Shown: positions 7,989-17,100 of the stretch, one piece after another
Layout: the number at the start of each line of letters is the position of its first letter
Numbering within the stretch: position 1 is the first letter of the stretch
From: Gemmataceae bacterium
GTDB taxonomy: Bacteria; Planctomycetota; Planctomycetia; Gemmatales; Gemmataceae
DNA length: 47,193 nucleotides
Assembly: GCA_003136315.1 (NCBI GenBank)
Contig: PLDW01000303.1
Span: 1-47,193 of the forward strand
Direction of reading: 5' to 3'
Notes under the pieces: model-generated
What the model saw: the letters and a program-made list of their open reading frames with translations, nothing else
Told to the model about the DNA's origin: nothing
The model's database searches: none
Position numbers and translations under genes: made by a program

Positions 7989-9560
7989 ATGACGAAGAAA
8001 GTGTACATCGAGACCGTCGGCTGCCAGATGAACGTGCTCGATAGCGAGCTGGTCATCGGTGCCCTCCGCCGGGAGGGATACGAGGTCACCGACCAGACCG
8101 ACGACGCCGACCTGCTCCTGTTCAACACCTGCTCGGTCCGCGAACACGCCGAGGAAAAGGTCTACTCCGCGCTCGGTCGGGTCCGGAACCTCAAGCGGAC
8201 CAACCCGGAGGCGGTTGTCGGGGTTCTGGGGTGCATGGCCCAGAAGGACCAGGAGTTGATCCGGAAGCGGGCTCCGCACGTCGATTTGGTGGTCGGCACC
8301 GGGCAACTCTCGCGCGTCCCGGAATTGGTTACGGCAGTCCGGCTGACACACCAGCCGCAGTACGCTTTGAGCCTCGGCCGGACCGATGCCGGGCGACATG
8401 AAGTCGAGGCCAGCTTCGTCAGTTTCGACCCGGCCCGTGACGCCTCGATGCGGCCAACTCCATTCCAGGCATTTGTCCGCGTCCAGATCGGCTGCGACAA
8501 ATTCTGCACCTACTGCGTCGTGCCTACCACCCGCGGACCCGAGCAGAGTCGGCCACCCGACCACCTCCTCGCCGAGGTTCGCCAACTCGTGGACCAGGGG
8601 TGCAAGGAAATCACACTCATCGGGCAGACAGTCAACAGCTACGAGTACGACCACGGCGACGGCCGCCGGACCCGGCTGGGCGATCTGCTCGGGCGAATGC
8701 ACGATGTTCCGGGACTCGACCGGATCAAGTTCGTCACCAACTTCCCGAAGGACATGACCGACGATTTGCTGGATGCTGTCCGCGAATTGCCGAAGGTGAT
8801 GAAGTATCTGCACGTCCCGGCGCAGTCCGGGTGCGACGAAGTGCTCAAGCGGATGAAGCGGCTTTATACGGCTGGCGAGTACGTCGAGATGCTTGCCCGC
8901 TGCCGAGAAAAGGTGCCGGGGGTGGCGGTCAGTTCGGACTTCATCGTCGGGTTCTGCGGCGAGACGGAAGAGAGTTTCGCGAAGACAATGGATCTGGTGC
9001 GGGCGGCAAAGTTCAAGAACAGTTTCATTTTCAAGTATAGCGAGCGTCCGGGGACGAAAGCGGCAGACCGCTACCCGGACGACATCCCCGAGGAGGTCAA
9101 GAAGCGGCGAAACAATGACCTGCTCACGGTGCAGAACGCGAATAGCCTGGCCGACCACCGCGGTCAGATCGGCCGGACGGTCGAGGTGTTGGTGGAGGGG
9201 CCAAGCAAGCGAGACCTGGCGAACAGCCGACGTGAGCCGACAGGCAACCCGGTCCGGCAAATGAGCGGCCGGGCAATGGCCGATCACATCGTCGTGTTCG
9301 ATGGGACCGACCGCCTGATCGGCCGGACGGTGCGCATCCAGATCGAGGACGCCAGCGCATTCACCCTTTACGGCCGGGTTCTGACCGGCGAGCACATCGG
9401 CGAGGCGGGCGGATTCGCGTACACCCCAGACGGCGGACGGCGGACGGCGGCGGCTGACGAAGCGCCCGCGTATCCGGCCCCGCTCGACTTCGCCCCACCA
9501 ACCGAATCGACTACGGCACCCGAACCACCGACCGGGCGTATCGGGCTTCCGGTGGTTTGA
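7989..9560 (+). CDS. miaB: tRNA-2-methylthio-N6-dimethylallyladenosine synthase MiaB
   Basis: 523 residues from the ATG at 7989; a GTG at 7965 would add eight residues. The N-terminal MTTase domain has its three cluster cysteines at 12, 48 and 82 (TVGCQMN, NTCSV, GCMAQ). The radical SAM motif CDKFCTYC (Cys169, 173, 176) follows. A TRAM domain lies at about residues 380-455, with an Ala/Pro-rich tail after it. MiaB adds the methylthio group to A37 of tRNAs reading UNN codons. The last codons (GRIGLPVV, stop 9560) are partly repeated at 11080-11103, downstream of the first toxin-like cassette. The set fmt-rsmB-miaB groups translation and RNA-modification genes. Confidence 0.95.
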   Translation: MTKKVYIETVGCQMNVLDSELVIGALRREGYEVTDQTDDADLLLFNTCSVREHAEEKVYSALGRVRNLKRTNPEAVVGVLGCMAQKDQELIRKRAPHVDLVVGTGQLSRVPELVTAVRLTHQPQYALSLGRTDAGRHEVEASFVSFDPARDASMRPTPFQAFVRVQIGCDKFCTYCVVPTTRGPEQSRPPDHLLAEVRQLVDQGCKEITLIGQTVNSYEYDHGDGRRTRLGDLLGRMHDVPGLDRIKFVTNFPKDMTDDLLDAVRELPKVMKYLHVPAQSGCDEVLKRMKRLYTAGEYVEMLARCREKVPGVAVSSDFIVGFCGETEESFAKTMDLVRAAKFKNSFIFKYSERPGTKAADRYPDDIPEEVKKRRNNDLLTVQNANSLADHRGQIGRTVEVLVEGPSKRDLANSRREPTGNPVRQMSGRAMADHIVVFDGTDRLIGRTVRIQIEDASAFTLYGRVLTGEHIGEAGGFAYTPDGGRRTAAADEAPAYPAPLDFAPPTESTTAPEPPTGRIGLPVV

Positions 9561-9632
9561 AGAAGGGCTTTTCCGGCGGCTGCGATACGGGTAAGATAAC
9601 TGCGACCGACAACCCGTCGGAGAGCCCAGCCC

Positions 9633-10028
9633 GTGAAGCTATACCGCGTCATGAAAGTGGGTGCCGACGGGAAGCCGGTGGTCGGCACTCGGCGGAATAT
9701 GCTCGGGGTCAGGCCGACTGATCCTGCGAGCACCGACCCTAAACGGGTGCCGGATGTTCGAGCCGTGAACGACCAGGATATCGTTTCTGTAACCGAAGGG
9801 TTATCCACTTCGCCCACCACAGAACAGTTGCTGCCTAACCCAAAGGAAGCCATCTTCGTCATCGAAACTGAGGAATTGCCGCCTGGGTTGCGAGAATATC
9901 AAGATACCTCAACACACTATCTGATTGTACCATCCGACCGGAATGGGCTTCCGCTCGCAGGATTTCAGCTGGCGTTGGCCGACACAATCGACTTGTGGGA
10001 GCCGATCGAGGAAGGGAGTGAACCATGA
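9633..10028 (+). CDS. Tse2-like putative toxin, copy 1
   Basis: 131 residues from a GTG start with GGAGAG upstream. It begins MKLYRVMK, then DGKPVVG, MLGVRP, a DVRAV strand, GLST, FVIETEELPPGL, and HYLIVP near residue 96. This order resembles the Tse2 toxin of Pseudomonas aeruginosa (LYR near the start; IPPDLKV and HYTIMP near the end), whose fold is related to ADP-ribosyltransferases. The match was made from memory of motifs and is not proven. A second copy lies at 11177 and shares MKLYR, DGKP, MLGVRP, GLST, the IE-EE motif and LADT-DLWE. The stop overlaps the start of the next gene (ATGA), a typical toxin-partner arrangement. A weak -10 (TAAGAT, 9592-9597) aligns with TATTTT at 11136 before copy 2. 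Confidence 0.6.
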   Translation: MKLYRVMKVGADGKPVVGTRRNMLGVRPTDPASTDPKRVPDVRAVNDQDIVSVTEGLSTSPTTEQLLPNPKEAIFVIETEELPPGLREYQDTSTHYLIVPSDRNGLPLAGFQLALADTIDLWEPIEEGSEP

Positions 10029-11035
10029 TCTCTCTCGCCACTATCAGGGCGGCGGTCTTGTCCGAGCAACCTTGGACAAAATTGGACGCGATCGTTCGCG
10101 CCGAGATGGCTGTTGGCCGGAAGGTCAAAGAGATCTTCAGTGACCTCAAAGCCATCAAAGATGAGGTGTGGGATACACCCGGACTGTCGGAGGATGGTGA
10201 AGATGCCTTTGGGGATACACTCGACGCCCTGACCGGGAACTGCCGTCGCGAGTACTGTTACGAAGACCCACCGAAGCCGCCAACGCTGCCGACCGAGAAG
10301 GAGATCGCGAAGCTTCCAAGGTGGGCGCGGATCGCATTCGCGGCCCGATGCGCGCGACGGGTTTTGCCTTTTTATCCGAGGTATCTGTGGCCAGCACCGC
10401 CCAGAGACCAGACTGACCTGCTTGAGTCGTCCGTCCGTGGTGCAGAACTGGGCATCGAGCCTGAGATTGCAGCAAAGCTATTAATAAAAATTGGAGATTT
10501 ATACAATCAATGTATAGATATTGCCCAAAAATCCCATAGCCCAGCTTTGGATTCGGCGCGCGTTGTCGATTGCGTTGGGGGTGCTCTTCAGTTTCGATCC
10601 CGGATTCACTTACTCGACGATGCGGATCAAGTGCGGAACTGTTTCGGTGTCGTTTCAACCGCTTGGAACCTTGCCTCGGACCTTCGAGGTGGCATCATCT
10701 CCCTAGGCCGTGACTTTGATCACCTCGCCCGGCTGATGCAATCGCAGCGATGGACTGACGATACCCCCGTTCCGTCCACGGTATTCGGCCCTCTGTGGCC
10801 CGAAGGTGCGCCTGCCGGATGGCCCGCCGACCCCGATCCACCCAAGCGCGAAGAGTTGCCGCTCGGCTACCTCGTCAAGGACGGAGTCCTCCCTGTAGTC
10901 GTCGTGGATGAGGTCGTGAATCTGTTCAACGCCCTGAACCGCTACCACATCGCCCGGTGTGGGGTTCGACTCACCCTGGAAGGGGACATTTTCACGCTCC
11001 TGACAGCACTCGTACCCGTCGGAGGCGTGCGATGA
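10025..11035 (+). CDS. Partner protein of the Tse2-like gene, copy 1 (unknown function)
   Basis: 336 residues, not recognised as a named family. It is mostly helical by composition. The N-terminal part (residues 1-75) holds LDAIVRAEM, TPGLSEDGEDAF and LTGNC; the middle is variable; the C-terminal 100 residues hold FGPLWPEGAP, GWPADPD and NRYHIARCGVRLTLEGDIF. Both ends are closely shared with the protein at 11561, while the middle is not. It overlaps the toxin-like gene by four bases, so it could be an immunity or chaperone partner; that is inference from arrangement. An AT-rich patch (about 10470-10550, KLLIKIGDLYNQCIDIAQKS) breaks the otherwise GC-rich coding sequence exactly in the variable middle. 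Confidence 0.7.
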   Translation: MISLATIRAAVLSEQPWTKLDAIVRAEMAVGRKVKEIFSDLKAIKDEVWDTPGLSEDGEDAFGDTLDALTGNCRREYCYEDPPKPPTLPTEKEIAKLPRWARIAFAARCARRVLPFYPRYLWPAPPRDQTDLLESSVRGAELGIEPEIAAKLLIKIGDLYNQCIDIAQKSHSPALDSARVVDCVGGALQFRSRIHLLDDADQVRNCFGVVSTAWNLASDLRGGIISLGRDFDHLARLMQSQRWTDDTPVPSTVFGPLWPEGAPAGWPADPDPPKREELPLGYLVKDGVLPVVVVDEVVNLFNALNRYHIARCGVRLTLEGDIFTLLTALVPVGGVR

Positions 11036-11103
11036 CCTACGAATCCGATCGGCGGGGTCGTTGCGGCCAACCTTTCGGCCGTATCGGGCTTTCGTGGGTT
11101 TGA
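11032..11103 (+). pseudogene. Truncated start of the third cassette gene, joined to a copy of the miaB 3' end
   Basis: The ATG overlaps the stop of the preceding gene (ATGA) exactly as the 12600 gene does after copy 2. The frame begins MTYESDRR (compare MTHEPERR at 12600), then after about 15 codons reads GRIGLSWV and stops. GRIGL...V-stop is the end of MiaB: 12 bases at 11080-11091 are identical to 9537-9548, and similarity continues past the stop. The junction marks the edge of a tandem duplication. Confidence 0.65.
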
Positions 11104-11176
11104 AAGAGGGCTACTCGCGAGGAGATGGGTTCGGGTATTTTAACACTATCCGACGACCCACTGGAGCGCGTCGCCC

Positions 11177-11542
11177 GTGAAACTCTACCGACTGATGAAG
11201 GTGGACCCTTTAGATGGCAAGCCGCGAGTCGGTACGTCGTTCGGGATGCTCGGAGTCCGGCCTCCCGGCCGCGGGGTCGGGCTTCTCTCGGACATTGATG
11301 TCGATGCCAACGGAAACGTACAGCCCGGAACCCAGGGACTCTCCACGTTCGATACTCAACTACCACCGGACAAAAAGCATGCGGTTTGGGCGATCGAATC
11401 CGAAGAAATTGTCGGAGGCTTGACGGTCGTTGAAAGCTCCGACACACCAGGGCGTTGGCACATCACACCGGGTCGCGAGATGCCACTTTCGGAATATCAG
11501 GATCTGTTGGCCGACACGCGGGATTTGTGGGAGCTGGTATAA
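11177..11542 (+). CDS. Tse2-like putative toxin, copy 2
   Basis: 121 residues, again from a GTG start with TGGAG upstream. It shares the frame of landmarks with copy 1 at 9633 (MKLYR, DGKP, VGT, MLGVRP, GLST, AIESEE, LADTRDLWE), but the middle has diverged strongly and HYLIVP is changed to WHITPG, keeping the His. The strong divergence means the duplication is old or the pair is under diversifying pressure. The stop TAA is 18 nt before the partner gene at 11561, so unlike copy 1 there is no overlap. The ADP-ribosyltransferase-like toxin role is inferred from Tse2-type motifs only. Confidence 0.6.
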   Translation: MKLYRLMKVDPLDGKPRVGTSFGMLGVRPPGRGVGLLSDIDVDANGNVQPGTQGLSTFDTQLPPDKKHAVWAIESEEIVGGLTVVESSDTPGRWHITPGREMPLSEYQDLLADTRDLWELV

Positions 11543-11560
11543 TTCGGGGAGGTGAGTCCA

Positions 11561-12603
11561 TGATAACTCTCGAAGCACTTCGGTCCGCTGTTCTCTCCAC
11601 CCAGCCAGCGACTGAGTTGGACCGGATCATACGCGCCGAGCTAGCTGCGGGGCGTTTGGTGAAGACGATTCTCGCCGAGTACTCCTCGCTCCTCGATTCC
11701 GCTCGCGAGACACCGGGGCTAACGGAAGACGCCGACGATGCCTTGCGAGATGTATTTGACGGGCTGACCGGAAACTGCGCCCCACGTTGGCGATATTCCA
11801 ACCCGCCGATACTGCCGAGTGAGGCGGAAATCGCTGAGCTACCGTGGGGGGCGCGGATCGCGTTTGCAGCCCGATGCGCGCGACGGGTGGTCACGCTCTA
11901 TCGGTGGAGTTGGCCAGACGCGCCTCCGGAAGCTGTCGCGGGGCTGATGATGGCAGTCGAACACGCCGAGCAGGCCGCAGCCAAACCGGCAGCAGCCAAA
12001 TCGATAGAAGCCGCAATGCACGCCAAATATGCTGCACAAGACGCGAACAAGGCAGCCTTAGCTGGCGATGCTCTCACGGCAACCCATAGCGCGAGCGCCG
12101 CCTGGAACGCTGTCCTTGCCCTCAATGGCTCGGATGCCAGCGTCACCCGCTCCGCCCTCGCCGCTTATGAGGCCACTATCGCCGCTGAAGTCGTACTGCC
12201 CGCTGGTAGTCCCGTTGGCTTCTGGGACGGGTTCACCGACAGTCCCGGAAAAGGCGTCACCGTTGCAGCCCTGCGCCGCGATTTCGACCAACTCGCAGGG
12301 CGCGCGAAGTGGCAGCACTGGGACGACGACACCCCCGTCCCGCCCACGATATTCGGCCCGCTCTGGCCCGAGGGTGCGCCGCCCGGATGGCCCGCTGACC
12401 CTGACACACCGAAACGCGATGAGTTGCCACTCCACAATCTGGTCAAGGAAGGGGTACTGGACAAGATCTTGGTAGATGAGATCGTGAATCTATTCAACGC
12501 CGTGAACCGCTACCACATCGCCCGGTGCAGTGTGCGATTGACCCTCGAAGGTGACATCTTCACGCTCCTGACTGCCCTTGTCCCCGCCGGAGGTGTGCGA
12601 TGA
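11561..12603 (+). CDS. Partner protein of the Tse2-like gene, copy 2 (unknown function)
   Basis: 347 residues from the ATG at 11561, with GGGGAGGTG upstream. It is a paralogue of the protein at 10025. The N-terminal 75 residues (VLSTQPATELDRIIRAEL, TPGLTEDADDAL, LTGNC) and the C-terminal 100 residues (DDTPVPPTIFGPLWPEG, NRYHIARCSVRLTLEG) match closely. The central 150 residues are replaced by an Ala-rich helical stretch (AEQAAAKPAAAKSIEAA, then AAQDANKAALAGDA) that may form coiled coil. It ends with ATGA overlap into the 12600 gene. A conserved-ends, variable-middle layout suits a partner that must recognise a particular cognate protein. Function is not known. Confidence 0.7.
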
Positions 12604-13022
12604 CCCACGAACCCGAGCGACGACTTGACCTCCGACTTGTACCCGCCGACGCTCCGGCGGATTCCCAAGTGCTTGATGACATCATCCGGCTCATTCAACA
12701 AGGAATCGTCACCGCTCCGGCGAGTGCACCCCAGATTTCCGTTGGGTCGGAGTTCCGCCAGCCGACACCCGACGAGCAAAACTTGGTGTCCGAGGTGGTG
12801 GCTCCCATCAAGCACCGCATCGAGCAGGCCAGCCAGGATAGTCAAGCCGCCGTCGAAAAGCGAGCGGCACTCGCAGCTACTCCCGGTTCGGAGCAGCAAC
12901 TTGCCGATGAGGCTCGGAGGGCCGCCGAGTATGTCGTCGCGGCCGTTCAGCGGGCCATTCTCCGTGGGGTGAAGGTTCAGGTTCCCACTCCCCCCAGTGC
13001 AGGGTCCAGCGCGGTATCATGA
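12600..13022 (+). CDS. Small helical protein, third gene of the toxin-like cassette
   Basis: 140 residues, no family recognised. It is acidic and Ala/Gln-rich, predicted mainly helical (IEQASQDSQAAVEKRAAL, QQLADEARRAAEYVVAAVQRAI), so coiled coil is likely at residues about 70-125. It has no signal peptide or membrane segment. Its start overlaps the stop of the preceding gene. A truncated version of its first codons survives after copy 1 at 11032, showing that it belonged to the original cassette. Its 3' end carries the first copy of a 21-bp direct repeat that recurs after the TIR gene. Confidence 0.65.
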   Translation: MTHEPERRLDLRLVPADAPADSQVLDDIIRLIQQGIVTAPASAPQISVGSEFRQPTPDEQNLVSEVVAPIKHRIEQASQDSQAAVEKRAALAATPGSEQQLADEARRAAEYVVAAVQRAILRGVKVQVPTPPSAGSSAVS

Positions 13023-13026
13023 CCGC
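13006..13026. repeat. 21-bp direct repeat, left copy (flanks the TIR gene)
   Basis: Identical to 14116-14136. The core GCGGTATCATGACCGC is itself an inverted repeat (GCGGT / ACCGC) around ATCATG and contains a -10-like TATCAT. The copies lie just before the TIR gene and directly before the glnE start. It could be a duplicated promoter/operator or the scar of an insertion. Confidence 0.8.
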
Positions 13027-13049
13027 CATCAAGCCCAGGAGAGCCCACC

Positions 13050-14114
13050 GTGGACGCCTACCGTGTTTTCATCAGTTACGCTCGCAAAGACCTGGACCTC
13101 GTCCGCAAGATCGTCCGGGTTCTGACGAAAAATGGCCTCCGGCCGATGTGGGACAAAGATCTGACCCCGGGAGGCGGGTTCGACGACCAGATCAAATCGT
13201 TCATCATGCACGCGGATGTCTTCCTGCCGGTGATCACTCCCGAGGCCACCGCGCGGGGGTGGGTGCATCAGGAGATCGGGTTTGCGATCGCCCACCGGAT
13301 CCCCATCCTTCCCGTCTGCCGGGGAATCCGGCCCGACGGATTCGCAATGATCGAGCGGTTCCAGGCGATAGAGTGTGGAGACGACACCCGGGGCCTCAAG
13401 ACGAAGCTATCGCAGGCGCTGATCAGCCAGTTGGTCAAGGCTGCGGAGTACACACGGCCGCTATACGAGTGCGCGCCCAGTCGGTCTGACCGTGCCAAAA
13501 TGCTCGCTGAGTATGCGACCAAGGTCAGGGATCTGGGGCAGTATGGAATGCTTCGTCAGCGTGGCGGCTTGACGACATTCAACATCCCGAAAAACGGTAT
13601 CCAAAACCCGATCTGGAAGGAACGGTACGGAAATGTCTCTCGGTCCGACGACGATATCGCCGCTATAAGAGAGGAGCGGTTAGCTCTGGAAGAGCATGCT
13701 CGGGAAGCAGGGTGCCGTTTGATCATTGACACCGGTAATCACTTCGAAGAATTTGGGCCAAATGTCCGGGCTATCCGAATCCGATGTTTGCTTGATTTTA
13801 TTGACAGTATGTCTGAGGATAAAATTCGTGTTGCCTTCACAAGAAATGAAATGCCAGAATCTGTTACGATCGTTGGAGACTGGTATTATACTGAATCGAT
13901 CCGCTGGACAGCTCGAAGGGGATTGCAAAATACTGTATTCACCTGGCACGCCCCGACGGTTCGACGCCGGCTCCGCGCATTCGATCAGGAGTTTGAGGAA
14001 GTGAGCCAGGAGCCTGGGAACAAGAGTGCGACAACTCTTGAGGGGGCAAAGCAGATCCTCCGAGATATCATGAACGGCACGTCGTTGTCGACTCCGACCG
14101 CCACCAGCACATGA
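13050..14114 (+). CDS. TIR-domain protein
   Basis: 354 residues from a GTG with AGGAG upstream. Residues 1-130 form a TIR domain: VFISYARKDLDLVRKI, GLRPMWDKD, a DVFLPVITPEA strand, then GWVHQEIGFAI with the WxxxE motif (Trp71, Glu75), where NAD-cleaving TIR proteins have their catalytic Glu. The C-terminal 220 residues are not recognised. Bacterial TIR proteins often act as NADases in anti-phage defence or as signalling adaptors. It follows the toxin-like cassettes on the same strand and is bounded by 21-bp direct repeats. The segment 13730-13960 is clearly more AT-rich than its surroundings, suggesting mixed origin. Defence is a plausible role but not shown. Confidence 0.8.
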   Translation: MDAYRVFISYARKDLDLVRKIVRVLTKNGLRPMWDKDLTPGGGFDDQIKSFIMHADVFLPVITPEATARGWVHQEIGFAIAHRIPILPVCRGIRPDGFAMIERFQAIECGDDTRGLKTKLSQALISQLVKAAEYTRPLYECAPSRSDRAKMLAEYATKVRDLGQYGMLRQRGGLTTFNIPKNGIQNPIWKERYGNVSRSDDDIAAIREERLALEEHAREAGCRLIIDTGNHFEEFGPNVRAIRIRCLLDFIDSMSEDKIRVAFTRNEMPESVTIVGDWYYTESIRWTARRGLQNTVFTWHAPTVRRRLRAFDQEFEEVSQEPGNKSATTLEGAKQILRDIMNGTSLSTPTATST

Positions 14115-14115
14115 C

Positions 14116-14136
14116 CCAGCGCGGTATCATGACCGC
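14116..14136. repeat. 21-bp direct repeat, right copy (immediately before glnE)
   Basis: Perfect copy of 13006-13026; the two bracket 1,089 bp that contain only the TIR gene. The glnE ATG begins at the next base, so this repeat is also the glnE leader. Its TATCAT could act as a -10 for a very short-leader transcript. Confidence 0.8.
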
Positions 14137-17100
14137 ATGGCCGCTCCCGACGAAATCGTTCTGAAGGCCCTCCACGACCCGAAACGCGGGCGGCGGAACC
14201 TTGATGCGCTGGCCGCACACATCGGTCCCGAGGCGTTCGCCGAGTTGCTACCCGCTCTCGGCCGTGCGCTTCCCCGGTCGGCCGATGCGGATATGGCCCT
14301 GAATAACCTCGAACGACTTCTCGCCCAGCCCGCCGCGCGTAACCGCCTCCCCGGGCTCCTCGAATCCCGCGCTCGGGCTCTTGACGCTGCTCTCCATTTG
14401 CTCTCGACCTCCCAGTTCTTCGCCGACACCCTCACACTCGACCCCGAACTCCTCGACACCCTCCGGGGAACCCACCGCCGAACCCCGTCTACCGCTGAAC
14501 TCACGCAAGAGTTGCGGGCTGCGGTCGACGCTGCTACGGACGATACGGCCGTCCTTCGGACGTTTCGTCGGTTCCGAGCGGCCCACCACCTCCGCATCGG
14601 GATCAACGACATCCTCCGGGACCGCCCGCTCGAAGAGGTCACCCGGGAACTTGCCCGCGCTGCTGATGCCTCCATTGGGGTCGCCCTGACTCACGCCCTC
14701 CGGACCGTCGCCAGCCGATTCGGCACACCGACCGGCCCCGATAGGACGCCTGCCCGCGTCGCGGCCCTCGGATTCGGTAAACTCGGTGGAGACGAACTGA
14801 ATTACTCCAGCGACATCGATCTGATGTTCGTCTACGACCACGACGGGGAAACCACCGGGCGGCGAAGCGGTGTCGGGAACGACGAGTTCTACGCCCGGGT
14901 GGTCCAGGAGGTCGTCCGGTTGCTCTCGGTCCCGACTGACCGCGGATTTGCCTACCGGGTCGACTTGCGACTCCGCCCGGAGGGGCAGCGGGGACCGCTG
15001 GCCCGATCCCTCGCCGGCACCCTGAGTTACTACGACACCCGTGGCCGAACGTGGGAGCGGCAGGCCCTCATCAAGCTCCGCCCGGTCGCAGGGGATCTTG
15101 ACCTGGGGCGGGAGTTTCTCGCTGCGGTCGAGCCGTTCATCTACCGGAAATACTTTAGCTTCGCCGAGATCAACGAGGTCAAAGCGCTCAAGCGCCAGAT
15201 GGAACAGCGGGCCGGCCGGCCCCGGGGCGGGGAGAGTGGGGAGCCAAAAGCCGCCGCCCGGTGGATCACTCCAGCGGACGTGAAAACTGGCCGCGGCGGG
15301 ATCCGGGACATCGAATATACGGTCCAGTTCCTCCAACTTCTTAACGGCGGAGACCTCCCGGCTGTCCGCCAGCGCAACACCCTGCTTGCACTGGAGGCTC
15401 TGGAGATTGCCGGGTGCCTGACCCCGCACGAGACGTACACATTGGCCGACGCCTATCGGTTCCTGCGGAAGACGGAACACCGACTCCAACTCCTGTTTGA
15501 TCTCCAGACGCACAAGCTCCCCACCGCCACCGACGAATTGCGGCGACTGGCTCTGCGGATGGGGTACACAGAAGGAATGCGGAATGAAACCCGACCGGTG
15601 CCATCGGCACCCACGGAGATACCGCCCCCGGCCGGTGGATCCTCTGCTTCGGATTCTACACTCCGGCCTGCGGCTGCTGCGATATCTCCACAACGCCGCT
15701 CCCCCCTCGACGAACCTCCACCCCTACTCGATACCCGGGATTTGCTCATCGATCCGCTCGACCAATTTCTTAAGGACTTGCACGACAAAACCGCCATCGA
15801 CCGCGCTGTCCTGAATCACCTGCTCCACCAGTCGTTCCCGGACGCAGGCGGGGACACCGAGCCGGAGTCGGATCTGCTCCTCGACCCAGACCCGGACGAC
15901 GCCACGGTCAGCGCTGTCCTTGGTCGGTATCCGTTCCGGGATGTGGCCAAGGCGTATCAGAACCTTGGCCAACTCGCCCGGGAGTCGGTCCCGTTCCTGT
16001 CCGACCGCCGCTGCCGCCACTTCTTCGCCTCCATCGCACCCCAACTGCTCCGGGCTGTGGCCGATACCCCGGACCCGGATCAAGCACTGACCAACCTGGA
16101 GCGTGTGTCTGCCTCACTCGGGGCGAAGGCGGTGCTATGGGAACTGTTCAGCACCAGTCCCCCGAGCCTGAAGTTGTACGTCGAATTGTGCGCGGGGAGC
16201 CCGTTCCTGTCCGGGCTTCTGATCAACAACCCCGGCATGGTGGACGAGTTACTCGATTCGCTTGTTCTGAACCGGCCGCGGACAGCCGACGACCTGCGAG
16301 CCGAGTTGGTCGAACTCTGTCGGGGGGCGAGCGATCCAGACCCGATCCTGCACAGCTTTCAGGACAAGGAATTCCTCCGCATCGGGGTGGGCGATCTCCT
16401 CGGGAAGGCCCACATCCGGCAAACGACGGCAGCCCTGTCCGATGTCGCCGACACCATCCTGAATCAGGTCACCGATCTGGTCGAACCCGGAGTGAAGGCG
16501 AAGTGGGGGAATCCAACGATCACGACCGCGCAAGGTGTGACGCACAATGATGATCAAAAACTTAATATTGGAATTCAATTATCAATTGATCATTTTAGAA
16601 GATTGAATATCAATCTGCCTCCCCCTTCTCCTTCCGTGATTCAGCCTCTGCCATTGGGCGTAGCCCCATGTCGCTACGTCGTTCTCGGGCTCGGGAAGCT
16701 TGGCGGTCGGGAGATTAGTTATCACAGTGACCTCGACTTGCTGCTCGTTTATGAGTCCGACGGGACCACAATCGGAGTTGCCGACCCAACGACTAACTCA
16801 CAGTATTTCACAGAATTGGCTCAGCGTCTGATCAAGATGATGAGCACATTGGGGCCGATGGGCCGACTGTATGCCGTCGACATGCGGTTGCGGCCAACCG
16901 GGAAATCCGGAGCGTTGGTTCTCCCGCTGGCTGAACTCGACCGGTACTTTACCTCGGGGGCGGCCCAGCTCTGGGAACGTCAGGCACTCGCCCGGAGCCG
17001 GGTGGTCCGTGGGGAGCCTGAGTTCGCGGCGACCGTGATGACCCGGGTCCGGGCGGCTGTACTTGGCGGAGCGTGGTGCCCGGCGGTCGCGGACGAGGTG

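Noticed and set aside
7968-9395. Long minus-strand open frame opposite miaB (475 codons)
   Set aside because: miaB motifs are complete on the plus strand; long antisense frames are usual in GC-rich genes, and its protein is rich in His/Asp/Val without any domain.
14248-15693. Minus-strand open frame opposite glnE (481 codons)
   Set aside because: Codon-position shadow of glnE; no recognisable domain.
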